From positions 1 to 64,000 of the forward strand of contig NZ_BMPQ01000037.1 of NCBI RefSeq assembly GCF_014647675.1: a stretch of 64,000 nt of DNA, read 5' to 3'. The translations under genes and the position numbers were made by a program. Under the pieces are notes generated by a model. It did not search any database. It was not told where the DNA came from and saw nothing but the letters and a program-made list of their open reading frames with translations. Every line of letters starts with the position of its first letter. Position 1 is the first letter of the stretch. The stretch comes from Streptomyces flaveus. GTDB lineage: Bacteria; Actinomycetota; Actinomycetes; Streptomycetales; Streptomycetaceae. This document shows, in pieces, positions 48,565 through 57,500 of this stretch.

Positions 48565-49773
48565 ATGGCACAACTGCGCAGCAAGAAGATCCGGATCGCC
48601 GCGACCACGACCGTCGCCACCGCCGCCCTGCTGGCAGCGGTCACCGCGCTGCCCGCCCAGGCCGCCCCGGCCCAGGGCCGGGTACTCGCGGCGGACTCCC
48701 CCACCGCGATCAAGGGCAGCTACATCGTCACGCTGAAGAAGAGCGCGGGCTTCAAGGCCGCTTCCACTCAGGGCAAGGGACTGATCAACGAGTACGGCGG
48801 CACGGTGAAGAAGACCTTCGACACCGCGCTCAACGGCTACACGGCGACGCTCACGGCGGCCGAGGCCAAGAGACTCGCCGCCGATCCGTCCGTGGCCTCG
48901 GTCGAGCAGAACCAGCGGGTGCGACTCGCCGACACCACGCAGTCCAACGCCCCCTGGGGCCTGGACCGCATCGACCAGTCCGCGCTGCCGCTGTCGACCA
49001 CGTACACCTACCCGGACTCGGCGGGCAGCGGTGTGACCGTGTACGTCATCGACACCGGCGTACGGATCACGCACGGCGAGATCAGCGGGCGGGCCGCGGA
49101 CGGTTACGACGCCGTGGACGGCGACACGACCGCGCAGGACGGCAACGGTCACGGCACGCATGTGGCCACGACCATCGCGGGCTCCACCTACGGCGTCGCC
49201 AAGAAAGCGGACATCGTGGGGGTGCGCGTGCTCAACAACGCCGGTTCCGGCACCACCGCGGGCGTCGTCGCCGGCATCGAGTGGGTCACCGAGAACGCCA
49301 GCGGCCCGTCGGTCGCCAACATGTCGCTCGGCGGCGGCGCCTCCACCGCCCTGGACACGGCCGTCGCGAACTCCATCGCGAGCGGCGTGACCTACGCGGT
49401 CGCGGCCGGCAACTCCGGCGCCAACGCCTCCTCGTACTCCCCCGCCCGCGTCGCCTCGGCGATCACCGTCGGCGCGACCAGCAACACGGACGCCAAGGCC
49501 AGCTTCTCCAACTTCGGCTCCGTGCTGGACATCTTCGCGCCGGGCGTCTCGATCACCGCGGGATGGAACACCGGCGACACCGCCACCAACACCATCTCCG
49601 GTACGTCCATGGCGACCCCACACGTCGCGGGCGCCGCGGCGGTCTACCTGGCGAACCACACCTCGGCCTCGCCCGCAGCGGTGGCCTCGGCCCTGGTGGC
49701 CGGTGCGACCTCGAACGTGGTCACCAGCCCCGGCAGCGGCTCTCCCAACAAGCTGCTGAAGCTCGTCCCGTAG
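48565..49773 (+). CDS. Secreted S8 family serine peptidase (subtilase, proteinase K-like)
   Basis: A 402-residue pre-pro-protease. Signal peptide (residues 1-34, ending ALPAQAAPAQ), an inhibitor I9 propeptide (GSYIVTLKKSAGF ... LTAAEAKRLAADPSVASVEQ), then the catalytic domain with D163 (VIDTGV), H196 (NGHGTHVA) and S348 (SGTSMATPHVAG). ATG with GAGGAGG upstream; 27 open codons before it belong to the leader. Closed by a 15-bp hairpin. Resembles Streptomyces extracellular subtilases active on bulk protein. Confidence 0.95.
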   Translation: MAQLRSKKIRIAATTTVATAALLAAVTALPAQAAPAQGRVLAADSPTAIKGSYIVTLKKSAGFKAASTQGKGLINEYGGTVKKTFDTALNGYTATLTAAEAKRLAADPSVASVEQNQRVRLADTTQSNAPWGLDRIDQSALPLSTTYTYPDSAGSGVTVYVIDTGVRITHGEISGRAADGYDAVDGDTTAQDGNGHGTHVATTIAGSTYGVAKKADIVGVRVLNNAGSGTTAGVVAGIEWVTENASGPSVANMSLGGGASTALDTAVANSIASGVTYAVAAGNSGANASSYSPARVASAITVGATSNTDAKASFSNFGSVLDIFAPGVSITAGWNTGDTATNTISGTSMATPHVAGAAAVYLANHTSASPAAVASALVAGATSNVVTSPGSGSPNKLLKLVP

Positions 49774-49797
49774 CCCCAACTCACCCCAGATGATCGC

Positions 49798-49832
49798 GAG
49801 TTCCCCGGAGGATTCCTTCCTCCGGGGAACTC
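49798..49832 (+). terminator. Strong hairpin after the subtilase gene
   Basis: GAGTTCCCCGGAGGA pairs perfectly over 15 bp with TCCTCCGGGGAACTC around the loop TTCCT, 24 bases past the stop codon. Confidence 0.85.
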
Positions 49833-49921
49833 GTACTTGGCGCTTCCGCATCTTGACGTCTCCCTGCCCGCTGAGCGACATTGAAGCCCGGCATCCGGCG
49901 CTTCGGGGGGCAAAGACGCCA

Positions 49922-50377
49922 ATGCAGACCATGCGTACCAAGTCATCTTCATCAGACCCATCTTCATCAGACGCATCTTCCACAGGCAGAGACGGGCCGT
50001 CGCGACAGGATCCGGGGAGGGACCTGTTGCCACTGCTCGCGGGGGCCGCCGCGGCGATCGCGGGGGTCGGTGCGGTGCTGGCATTCGTCGACGTCGACTC
50101 ACCGCTGCGCGCGCCGTTCACGCTGTTCTTCCTGCTGGCCGCGCCCGGGACCGCGGTTGCCGCCAATTTGCGCGGACTGGAACCGTTCGGCCGCATCGTG
50201 GCGTCTTTGTCCGCAGCGGTAGCGGTCAACATCCTGGTCGCCCAGGGCATGCTCGCGGTCCACCAGTGGTCGGTCCGGGGCGGAATCGCGGTCGTTGCCG
50301 CGCTCAGCTCACTCATGCTTCTGCTGGTCGTGGTACGGCGGTTGCGCGGCCGTACGGTGAGAAGACGGGCTTCCTGA
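49922..50377 (+). CDS. Small membrane protein opening the glycan-type locus
   Basis: A 151-residue protein: Ser/Asp-rich N-terminus made by in-frame 15-bp tandem repeats (SSSDPSSSDASS), then three hydrophobic spans (LLPLLAGAAAAIAGVGAVLA, FTLFFLLAAPGTAVAANL, GGIAVVAALSSLMLLLVVV). The start MQTMRTK is uncertain; an ATG three codons later is equally possible. One base separates its stop from the GTG of the acyltransferase gene, indicating an operon. Function unknown; the ALFTLFFLLAAPG-type segment recurs in Streptomyces surface-polymer loci. Confidence 0.7.
   Translation: MQTMRTKSSSSDPSSSDASSTGRDGPSRQDPGRDLLPLLAGAAAAIAGVGAVLAFVDVDSPLRAPFTLFFLLAAPGTAVAANLRGLEPFGRIVASLSAAVAVNILVAQGMLAVHQWSVRGGIAVVAALSSLMLLLVVVRRLRGRTVRRRAS
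49944..49980 (+). repeat. 15-bp tandem repeat in the N-terminus of the small membrane protein gene
   Basis: CATCTTCATCAGACC and CATCTTCATCAGACG are adjacent, followed by a partial third copy (CATCTTC). The repeat is in frame and encodes Ser/Asp-rich units. Confidence 0.85.
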
Positions 50378-50378
50378 C

Positions 50379-51500
50379 GTGGACATCAGCGTGTACCGCC
50401 CCGGCGAACTGAGCGCCGCCGACAGGGTGGCGTGGTCGGCTCTGCAGTCGAAGGCCCACCTCAACGGCTCGCCCGAGCTGGCGAACCCGTTCCTGTCACC
50501 GGAGTTCGCGCTCGCGGTAGGACGTTGCCGGCGGGGCGTACGGATAGCGGTCGTCCGGGAGAACGGGGAGCCCGCGGCCTTCTTCCCGTTCCAGCGCGGC
50601 GCGAGTGGCGTCGGCCGGGCGATAGGGCTCGGCGTCTCGGACTGCCAGGGCGTGGTGCACCGGCCCGGCTTCGGCTGGGACGCGCGGGAGTTGCTGCGGG
50701 CCTGCGGACTCGCGGTGTGGGAGTTCGATCATCTGGCCGAGGGTCAGACGCCGTTCGAGGCGGCGGCCACCGGCAGCTTCCCGTCCCCGGTCATGGACGT
50801 CGACCAGGGGTACGAGGCGTATCTGAGCCAACTGCGCGCCCAGTCACCGAAGTTCACGAAGTCGACGCTCGCCAAGGAGCGCAAGCTCGGCCGGGACCAC
50901 GGTGAGGTGCGCTATGTGCACGACGAGCGCGACCCCAAGGCGCTGCGCACGCTGATGGCGTGGAAGTCGGCGCAGTACCGCAGGACCGGACGCAGCGACC
51001 GCTTCGCGCACGACTGGATCACCCGGCTGGTGTGGCAGCTGTTCCACAGCCGCTCCGAGTCGTTCGCCGGGATCCTGTCGGTGCTCTACGCGGACGGCAA
51101 GCCGATCGCCGCGCACTTCGGGCTGCGTTCCGAGCGCGTACTGGCGTGCTGGTTCCCCGCGTACGATCCGGCATTCTCCAAATACTCCCCCGGGCTTGTC
51201 CTGCATCTGCGGATGGCCGAGGCGGCAGCCGCCGACGGTATCGCCTATCTGGATCTGGGCCGGGGGCAGAAGGAATACAAGGAATCCCTGAAGACACGCG
51301 AAATCCTCGTGTCCGAAGGGCTGGTGACGCGCCGCCATCCGGTGGCACTCGGGCACCGGGCGCGACGCGCTCCGGTCCGGGCGCTGCGGAATGCGGTGCT
51401 GGCGCGGCCGGAGCTGTTCGAGCCGGCCGACAAACTCCTCAAACGGATGGGACAAATCCGTTCGGGGAGCCGGGTAACGACCAAACCAAAGAAAATGTGA
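50379..51500 (+). CDS. GNAT-fold acyltransferase, CelD/BcsL (cellulose biosynthesis) type
   Basis: A 373-residue protein with two GNAT/FemAB-like lobes. The C-terminal lobe has the CelD-like core: FAGILSVLYADGKPIAAHFG, then YSPGLVLHLRMAEAAAADGI and YLDLGRGQKEYKESLKTREI. Members acylate cell-surface polysaccharide precursors or lipids. GTG start one base after the upstream stop. It is the second gene of the locus that continues with two glycosyltransferases, a deacetylase and a flippase, suggesting acyl decoration of a surface glycan. Confidence 0.88.
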   Translation: MDISVYRPGELSAADRVAWSALQSKAHLNGSPELANPFLSPEFALAVGRCRRGVRIAVVRENGEPAAFFPFQRGASGVGRAIGLGVSDCQGVVHRPGFGWDARELLRACGLAVWEFDHLAEGQTPFEAAATGSFPSPVMDVDQGYEAYLSQLRAQSPKFTKSTLAKERKLGRDHGEVRYVHDERDPKALRTLMAWKSAQYRRTGRSDRFAHDWITRLVWQLFHSRSESFAGILSVLYADGKPIAAHFGLRSERVLACWFPAYDPAFSKYSPGLVLHLRMAEAAAADGIAYLDLGRGQKEYKESLKTREILVSEGLVTRRHPVALGHRARRAPVRALRNAVLARPELFEPADKLLKRMGQIRSGSRVTTKPKKM

Positions 51501-51855
51501 GGTCTCGTTCCAGGTCTTGCCATAACGTCACAATCGTCAATAACGTCATACGTCTTCATCCCGCACCGGTCCATCACTCGCGGCTCTAGGGGAGGGCTCA
51601 AGGACCGCGATGGTTTCCGGTGCGTGGCGCGGTAGGGGGGTGCCGTGCCCGGTGTCCACAAGTGGCTCTGTCCACAAGTGGTTCCGGGGTGCGTGCCGCG
51701 CGACCGGCTTATCCAGCCGGCCAGCTTTGCCAGCTCACCCGACATGTACGGAGATACATTTCGGCATGCCGTAAGTGAGAACCCCCTTTTCGAACCGGAC
51801 AAAGAGCCGGACCGCCCAGGGGCGGGCGGTCCACCGGACGAGAGGGATCAGACTC
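51501..51855. other. Regulatory-looking gap before the glycosyltransferase genes
   Basis: This 355-bp stretch has no credible gene. It contains a direct repeat ATAACGTCA (51522-51530 and 51540-51548), a 13-bp direct repeat TGTCCACAAGTGG (51653-51665 and 51669-51681), and a 9-bp hairpin close to the next start codon. Together these suggest a separately controlled promoter for the downstream part of the locus. Confidence 0.55.
51809..51832 (+). promoter_or_regulatory. Leader hairpin before the first GT2 gene
   Basis: GGACCGCCC-AGGGGC-GGGCGGTCC, 23 bases before the start codon and just ahead of the ribosome-binding region; could attenuate expression. Confidence 0.5.
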
Positions 51856-52671
51856 ATGAGTTCTTTTGTGCAGCCAGCGGTTTCGGGACAGGAACCGTCC
51901 ACGGCCGGTCAGTACCGGCCCATCTCTTCTCACCTGGCGATCACGCCACCGGTGAGTGTGGTGATTCCCGCCATGAACGAGGCGGAGAATCTTCCCTACG
52001 TGTTCAAGACACTGCCGGCGTGGATCCACGAAGTGGTTCTCGTCGACGGGAATTCCACCGACAACACCGTCGAAGTGGCCCGCGAACTGTGGCCGGACGT
52101 CAAGGTGGTGAAGCAGATCGGAAAGGGCAAGGGAGATGCCCTGATCACCGGCTTCGCGGCCTGCACCGGCGACATCATCGTGATGGTCGACGCGGACGGC
52201 TCGGCGGACGGCAACGAGATCGTGTCGTATGTCTCCGCGCTGGTCTCCGGGGCGGACTTCGCGAAGGGTTCACGGTTCGCCAACGGCGGTGGCACGGACG
52301 ACATGACACCCATCCGCAAGCTGGGCAACTGGGCGCTGTGCACGGTCGTCAACCGCAAGTTCGGCGCCCGCTACACCGACCTCTGCTACGGCTACAACGC
52401 GTTCTGGCGGCACTGCCTCGACAAGATCGACCTCGACTGCACCGGCTTCGAGGTGGAGACCCTGATGAACATCCGGGTGGTCAAGGCCGGGCTGAAGGTG
52501 CAGGAGATCCCGAGCCACGAGTATCTGCGGATCCACGGCGCGAGCAATCTGCGGGCCGTACGGGACGGGCTGCGAGTGCTCAAGGTGATCCTCAAGGAGC
52601 GCTCCAACCGGCGTTCGCTGCGGCGTGCGCACGCGGTCGCGCTCAGCTCCACGCGAGGAGAGGTGTCTTGA
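51856..52671 (+). CDS. Glycosyltransferase family 2 (polyprenyl-phosphate glycosyltransferase-like)
   Basis: A 271-residue GT-A enzyme: VSVVIPAMNEAENLPYVFKT (nucleotide-sugar site), VVLVDGNSTDNTVEVA, and DIIVMVDADGSADG with the metal-binding DAD. The pattern resembles dolichol-phosphate mannosyltransferase-like GT2 proteins without a C-terminal membrane domain. The ATG follows a GAGAGGGA-containing leader; 27 earlier codons are open. Its TGA overlaps the TTG start of the next GT2 gene. Confidence 0.92.
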   Translation: MSSFVQPAVSGQEPSTAGQYRPISSHLAITPPVSVVIPAMNEAENLPYVFKTLPAWIHEVVLVDGNSTDNTVEVARELWPDVKVVKQIGKGKGDALITGFAACTGDIIVMVDADGSADGNEIVSYVSALVSGADFAKGSRFANGGGTDDMTPIRKLGNWALCTVVNRKFGARYTDLCYGYNAFWRHCLDKIDLDCTGFEVETLMNIRVVKAGLKVQEIPSHEYLRIHGASNLRAVRDGLRVLKVILKERSNRRSLRRAHAVALSSTRGEVS

Positions 52672-53672
52672 GCACGATCGACATCTCGGTGGTGATCTGC
52701 GTCTACACCGAGGACCGCTGGGAGGACATCCTCGCGGCGGTCTCCTCGGTGCGGGCGCAGTCCCGGCCCGCCCTGGAGACGCTGCTGGTCGTGGACCACA
52801 ACCAGACACTCCTGGACCGGCTTTCGAAGGAGTACAAGGAGACGCGTCAGGTGCGGGTGCTCGCCAACGCGGGCCCCCGCGGCCTGTCCGCGGGCCGCAA
52901 CACCGGCATCGCGGCCTCCCGCGGTGAGGTCATCGCCTTCCTCGACGACGACGCCGTCGCCGAGCGCGACTGGCTTCATCACTTCGCCGAGGCGTACACG
53001 GATCCACGGGTGATGGCCGTCGGCGGGCGGACCTTTCCGATCTGGGCGTCGGGCCGCCGGCCCGCCTGGTTCCCGGAGGAGTTCGACTGGGTCGTCGGCT
53101 GTACGTACAAGGGGCTGCCGCCGGGGCGCGTACAGGTGCGGAACGTGCTGGGCGGCAACGCCTCGTTTCGCCGCAGCGCCTTCGACGTGGCGGGCGGCTT
53201 CGCGACCGGTATCGGGCGCGACGGCGACAAGCGGCCGCTGGGCTGTGAGGAGACGGAGCTGTGCATCCGCCTCACCCGCGCCCAGCCGGACGCGATCCTG
53301 CTGATCGACGACCGCGCGGTGATCCACCACCGGGTGCCCGAGGTGCGCGAGCACTTCGCCTACTTCCGCACCCGTACGTACGCGGAAGGCCTCTCGAAGG
53401 CCCTGGTCGCCCGGAGCGTCGGCGCCGACAAGGGCCTGGAGTCCGAGCGCCGCTACACGACACGCGTCCTGCCGGCCGGGGTCGCCCGCGGCCTGCGCGA
53501 CGCCCTCCTCGCCCGCCCCGGCGGCGCGGGCCGGGCCGGCGCCATCGTCGCCGGAGTGGTGACGGCGGCGGGCGGGTACGTACTCGGGAGCGTTCGGGCA
53601 CGCAGGGGTGGCGCTACTTTCTCGGTGGTCGAGATAGCGGAAAGTCCCGGGCGCGAGGGGGCGGCAGCATGA
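52668..53672 (+). CDS. Glycosyltransferase family 2
   Basis: A 334-residue GT-A enzyme with ISVVICVYTEDRWEDILAAV, GPRGLSAGRNTGIAASRGEV and the metal motif FLDDDAVAE, followed by GGNASFRRSAFDVAGGF and CEETELCIRLTRAQPDA typical of chain-extending GT2 enzymes. Start is TTG four bases overlapping the previous stop, with AGGAGAGG upstream. The C-terminal hydrophobic stretch (AGAIVAGVVTAAGGYVLGSV) may anchor it to the membrane. Confidence 0.92.
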   Translation: MSTIDISVVICVYTEDRWEDILAAVSSVRAQSRPALETLLVVDHNQTLLDRLSKEYKETRQVRVLANAGPRGLSAGRNTGIAASRGEVIAFLDDDAVAERDWLHHFAEAYTDPRVMAVGGRTFPIWASGRRPAWFPEEFDWVVGCTYKGLPPGRVQVRNVLGGNASFRRSAFDVAGGFATGIGRDGDKRPLGCEETELCIRLTRAQPDAILLIDDRAVIHHRVPEVREHFAYFRTRTYAEGLSKALVARSVGADKGLESERRYTTRVLPAGVARGLRDALLARPGGAGRAGAIVAGVVTAAGGYVLGSVRARRGGATFSVVEIAESPGREGAAA

Positions 53673-53754
53673 GAAGGGGACGCTTGCTGATGACGGCGCG
53701 GGGCGCGGCGACGCCCTGCGCCAGGCGCGGCCGTGCGGTCGGAGGTGGTTCCGC

Positions 53755-54552
53755 ATGAACACCCCCGTGCCCATCCTCATGTACCACGCCGTCTCCACCG
53801 TGCCCAACGAGGCGACTCGTGCCCTGTCCGTCGCGCCCGAGGCGTTCGCCGAGCAGATGGCTCTGCTGGACGATCGCGGATTCACGCCGGTCAACACCGC
53901 CCAGCTGGCGGACAGTTGGCGCTTCGGGAGCCCGCTGCCGAAGCGGCCCGTTCTCGTCACCTTCGACGACGGATACGAAGGCGTACACCGGCATGCGCTG
54001 CCTGTGCTCGCCAAGCACGGCTTCGCGGCCACGCTGTTCGTCTCGACGGGCTGGCTGCGCGGCTCGTACGACACCGGGGGTGCCCTGGACACGATGCTCG
54101 ACTGGGACCAGGTGCGCGAACTCGCGGGCGCGGACGTCGAGATCGGCGGCCACAGCCATACGCATCCACAGCTCGACCAGCTCACGGACGAGGCACTGTG
54201 GTTCGAGGTGCTGCGCTGCAAGGAGATCATCGCCGACGAACTCGGCACCTGCCCCGCCTCGTTCGCGTACCCCTACGGCTACTCCAGCCGCCGGGTGCGC
54301 CGCACGGTGCGCGAGGTGGGCTTCGCCCAGTCCCTCGCGGTCGGCAACCGCCTGTCGAACCGCCGCCAGGGCCCGTACGCTCTGCAACGCGTCACCGTGC
54401 GCCGCTCCACCCGCATCGAGGAGTTCGAGCGGCTGGTCGAAGGCCAGGCCATCACCCGCACCTTCGCCAAGGACCATGCCCTCACCAAGGGGTACGCCAT
54501 GGTCCGCAGAGCACGCCAGATCCGCCGGAAGGCCATCCGTACCCGTGTCTGA
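53755..54552 (+). CDS. Polysaccharide deacetylase family protein (carbohydrate esterase 4)
   Basis: A 265-residue CE4 enzyme without a signal peptide. Motif 1 is TFDDGY with D71 as base and D72 as metal ligand; motif 2 is H133-SHT-H137, so the His-His-Asp metal triad is intact; SFAYPYGYSS is motif 3. It would remove N- or O-acyl groups from a glycan. The next gene begins inside its last codons (8-base overlap). Confidence 0.93.
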   Translation: MNTPVPILMYHAVSTVPNEATRALSVAPEAFAEQMALLDDRGFTPVNTAQLADSWRFGSPLPKRPVLVTFDDGYEGVHRHALPVLAKHGFAATLFVSTGWLRGSYDTGGALDTMLDWDQVRELAGADVEIGGHSHTHPQLDQLTDEALWFEVLRCKEIIADELGTCPASFAYPYGYSSRRVRRTVREVGFAQSLAVGNRLSNRRQGPYALQRVTVRRSTRIEEFERLVEGQAITRTFAKDHALTKGYAMVRRARQIRRKAIRTRV

Positions 54553-57500
54553 CACGACCACAGCCCAGCCCGACACGCCCACGACCGAGGCGCCCGAGAA
54601 GCAGTCCGGCCGCCGGCTGAGGCTGCCCGGACTGAGGAGGGGTTCCAAGGGATCCGGAGGCAGCCCGCTGTTCCGGAACGCTTATGCCCTGATGCTCAAC
54701 ACCGGGATCTCCGCCGTCCTCGGCCTCGGCTACTGGCTGGCCGCCGCCCGCTACTACACCGAGGACGCGGTCGGCCAGGGCTCCGCCGCGATCGCCGCGA
54801 TGAAGCTCCTCGCGGGGCTGACGGCGGTGACGCTGACGGGCGCCCTGGCCCGGTTCATCCCGGTCGCGGGACGTGGCACCGGCCGCCTGATCTTCCGTAC
54901 GTACGCGGGAAGTTCACTGGTCGTGGCGCTGGCGGCAGGCCTGTTCCTGCTGACGCTGGGCCTGTGGGGGCCCTCCTACCGCTTCCTGCACGATCCCCTG
55001 CACGCACTGGTGTTCGTGCTGGCGGTGGTCGCCTGGTCGGTGCTCACTCTCCAGGACGGGGTGCTGACGGGGCTGCGCAGCGCGGTGTGGGTGCCGGTGG
55101 GCAACACGGTGTTCTCGGCGGTCAAGCTGGTGCTGCTGGTGCTGTTCGCCGCCGCGATCCCCACCATGGGCGTGTTCGTGTCCTGGGTCGCGGCCATCGC
55201 GGTGTCCGTGCTGCCGCTGGGCTGGCTGGTGTTCCGGCGGCTGGTGCCGCGGCATGTGAAGGCGACCGAGGAGCACGCCGAGCCGCCGACGATGAAGGAG
55301 ATCGGCCGCTTCCTCGCGGGCGACTACACCGGCTCGCTGTTCTCGCTCGCCGTGGTCTACCTCGTCCCGGTGATCGTCGCCGCGCAGGTCAGCTCCGCCG
55401 ACAACGCGTACTTCTACATCGCGATCACCATCGGCGGCACCGTCAACCTGCTGGCCATCAACATGGGCGCCTCGCTCACCGTCGAAGGCTCGCACGACCC
55501 GGCTCGGCTCGCCGCGAACACCCGGGCCGCGCTGATCCGGATGGCGCGGATCATGCTGCCGGTGGGCGCGATCCTGTTCTTCGGGGCGCCGTTCGTCCTG
55601 GGCGTGTTCGGCCAGGGATACGCGGACGCGGCGACCCCGTTGCTGCGCTGGTTCGCGGTCGGCGGGGTGCTGCGGGTCGTGATGGAGACGTACTTCGCGG
55701 TGCTGCGCGCGCAGAGCCGTACCGCCGGACTCGCGTGGCTGCAGGGCCTGTTGTGCGTGCTGGTGCTCGGCCTCACGGTGATTCTGCTTCCGACCATGGG
55801 CCTGACCGGTGCGGGCGTCGCGGAGGTCGCCGCCCTCGCGGTGATCGTGGCGATCGCCTCGCCCAGGCTGTACCGGGTCATCAGGACCGCGCCGGCCGAG
55901 GTGCCCGAGGACGCGGCGCCCGACGGCGACCTGGCGGACCTGGGCGCCCGCGAGGTCCCCGCGCCGACCACGGGCGAGCCGAAGAAGGGCCGCGGCCCGG
56001 CCTGGGCGCATCGGCTCGACCAGGACACTCTGGCGCTCGGTGTGCACCTCGACTTCGACCACCAGGAGCGACGGCCGGACGTACGACCGGGGCCGGGGAC
56101 GCCGCCCACCGGGACGGCGGTGAAGTGGCCCGTTCCACCGGACCAACGGCCGGAGCACGGGCAGGACCATGAACCGGAGGACCATCGGCCCACCTGGGCG
56201 CTCAAGGCACCCCTCCAACTCCCCGCGCCAGGCTCCGAGTTGGGCCTGCCCGTCGAGGAACGAGAACCGGGCAGCGAGGCCTCTCTGGGACCGGCCGAAG
56301 CGAAACCCGAAGCCGAAGCGGAGGCCACAGAGGCCGCAGAGGCCAAGTCCGAAGCCACGTCCGAGGCAAAGCCCGAGGCCGAGGCGGGAGCCAAGCCCGA
56401 GGTCACGTCGGAGGCCGAGGCACCGTCCTCCGGCTCCTCCGCACTCGTACTCCGGGAACGCGGGACCGGTGCGCCACCCGAACCGCCACCGGCCCCCTCC
56501 CCCGCCCCGTCCTCCCCGTCCCCGTGGGAGCGGCTGCGCCCCACCCGCGTAGGCGTCGTCCTCGGCTGTCTGCTGACCGCCGCGCTCATCCTGTACTGGG
56601 TGCCCGTGTTCGGCCTCGGCGAGCGGGATCTCGACCGGATGGGCGGGCTCGGCCTGGTCTCCGTCCTGCCCGTGCCCACGCTGGCCGGTGCCGCCCTGCT
56701 GGTCACGGTGTTCGCCTCGCTGCTCTGGCGAAACCGCGAGCACCGAGGGCTGCTCCTGGTCACCCTGCTGACCACCGTGGTGTCACTGCACGCGCTGCCC
56801 GCGGTGATCGAGACGGAGCCGCGGTTCGCGACGGCCTGGCAGCACCTCGGATTCCTGGAGTACATCGACCGGACCGGTTCGGCCGTGCCCGACCTGGACG
56901 CGCGCTGGAGCTGGCCTGGCTTCTTCGCGGCCGCCGCGTTCGTCGCGCAGGCTTGTGGCGTCGATGACCTCACCGAGGTCATCCGCTGGTGGCCGACGGC
57001 CATGCAACTCCTCTACCTGGCCCCGATGTTCCTCCTCGTACGCCATATGCGGGCGAGCTGGCGCGCCAAGTGGACCGGCGTATGGATCTTCGTGCTCAGC
57101 GGCTGGGTCGGCCAGGACTACTTCTCGCCGCAGGGCTTCACCTACCTGCTCTACATCGTCTTCGTGGCGATCCTGCTCGTCTGGTTCCGGGCACCGCGCG
57201 TGCTGTGGACCACGCGGCGGCCCGGCGAGCTGGAGGTCGAGCCGGCCGACCGGCGCCAACGGGCCGTGCTGCTCATGGTGTTGATCGGCCTGTTCGCGGC
57301 GACGGTCCCGTCCCACCAGCTCACCCCGTTCGTGATGCTGGGCGTCCTCGCCGTCCTCGTCCTGGTCGGCCGCTCCGAACTGCGCGGACTGCCCATTCTG
57401 TTCGCCGTGATGGTCGCCGTCTGGGTGGGCTTCCTCGCCGAGCCGTACTGGCGGGGACACTTCGACGAACTGTTCGGCGGGCTCGGCGGCGTCGGCGGCA

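Noticed and set aside
51645-52667. A 341-residue extension of the second GT2 protein
   Set aside because: It runs out of frame through the first GT2 gene. The TTG with AGGAGAGG upstream and the TTGA overlap define the real start.
53819-54544. A 242-residue N-terminal extension of the flippase fusion
   Set aside because: It is the polysaccharide deacetylase gene read in another frame; the fusion protein starts at the GTG overlapping that gene's end.
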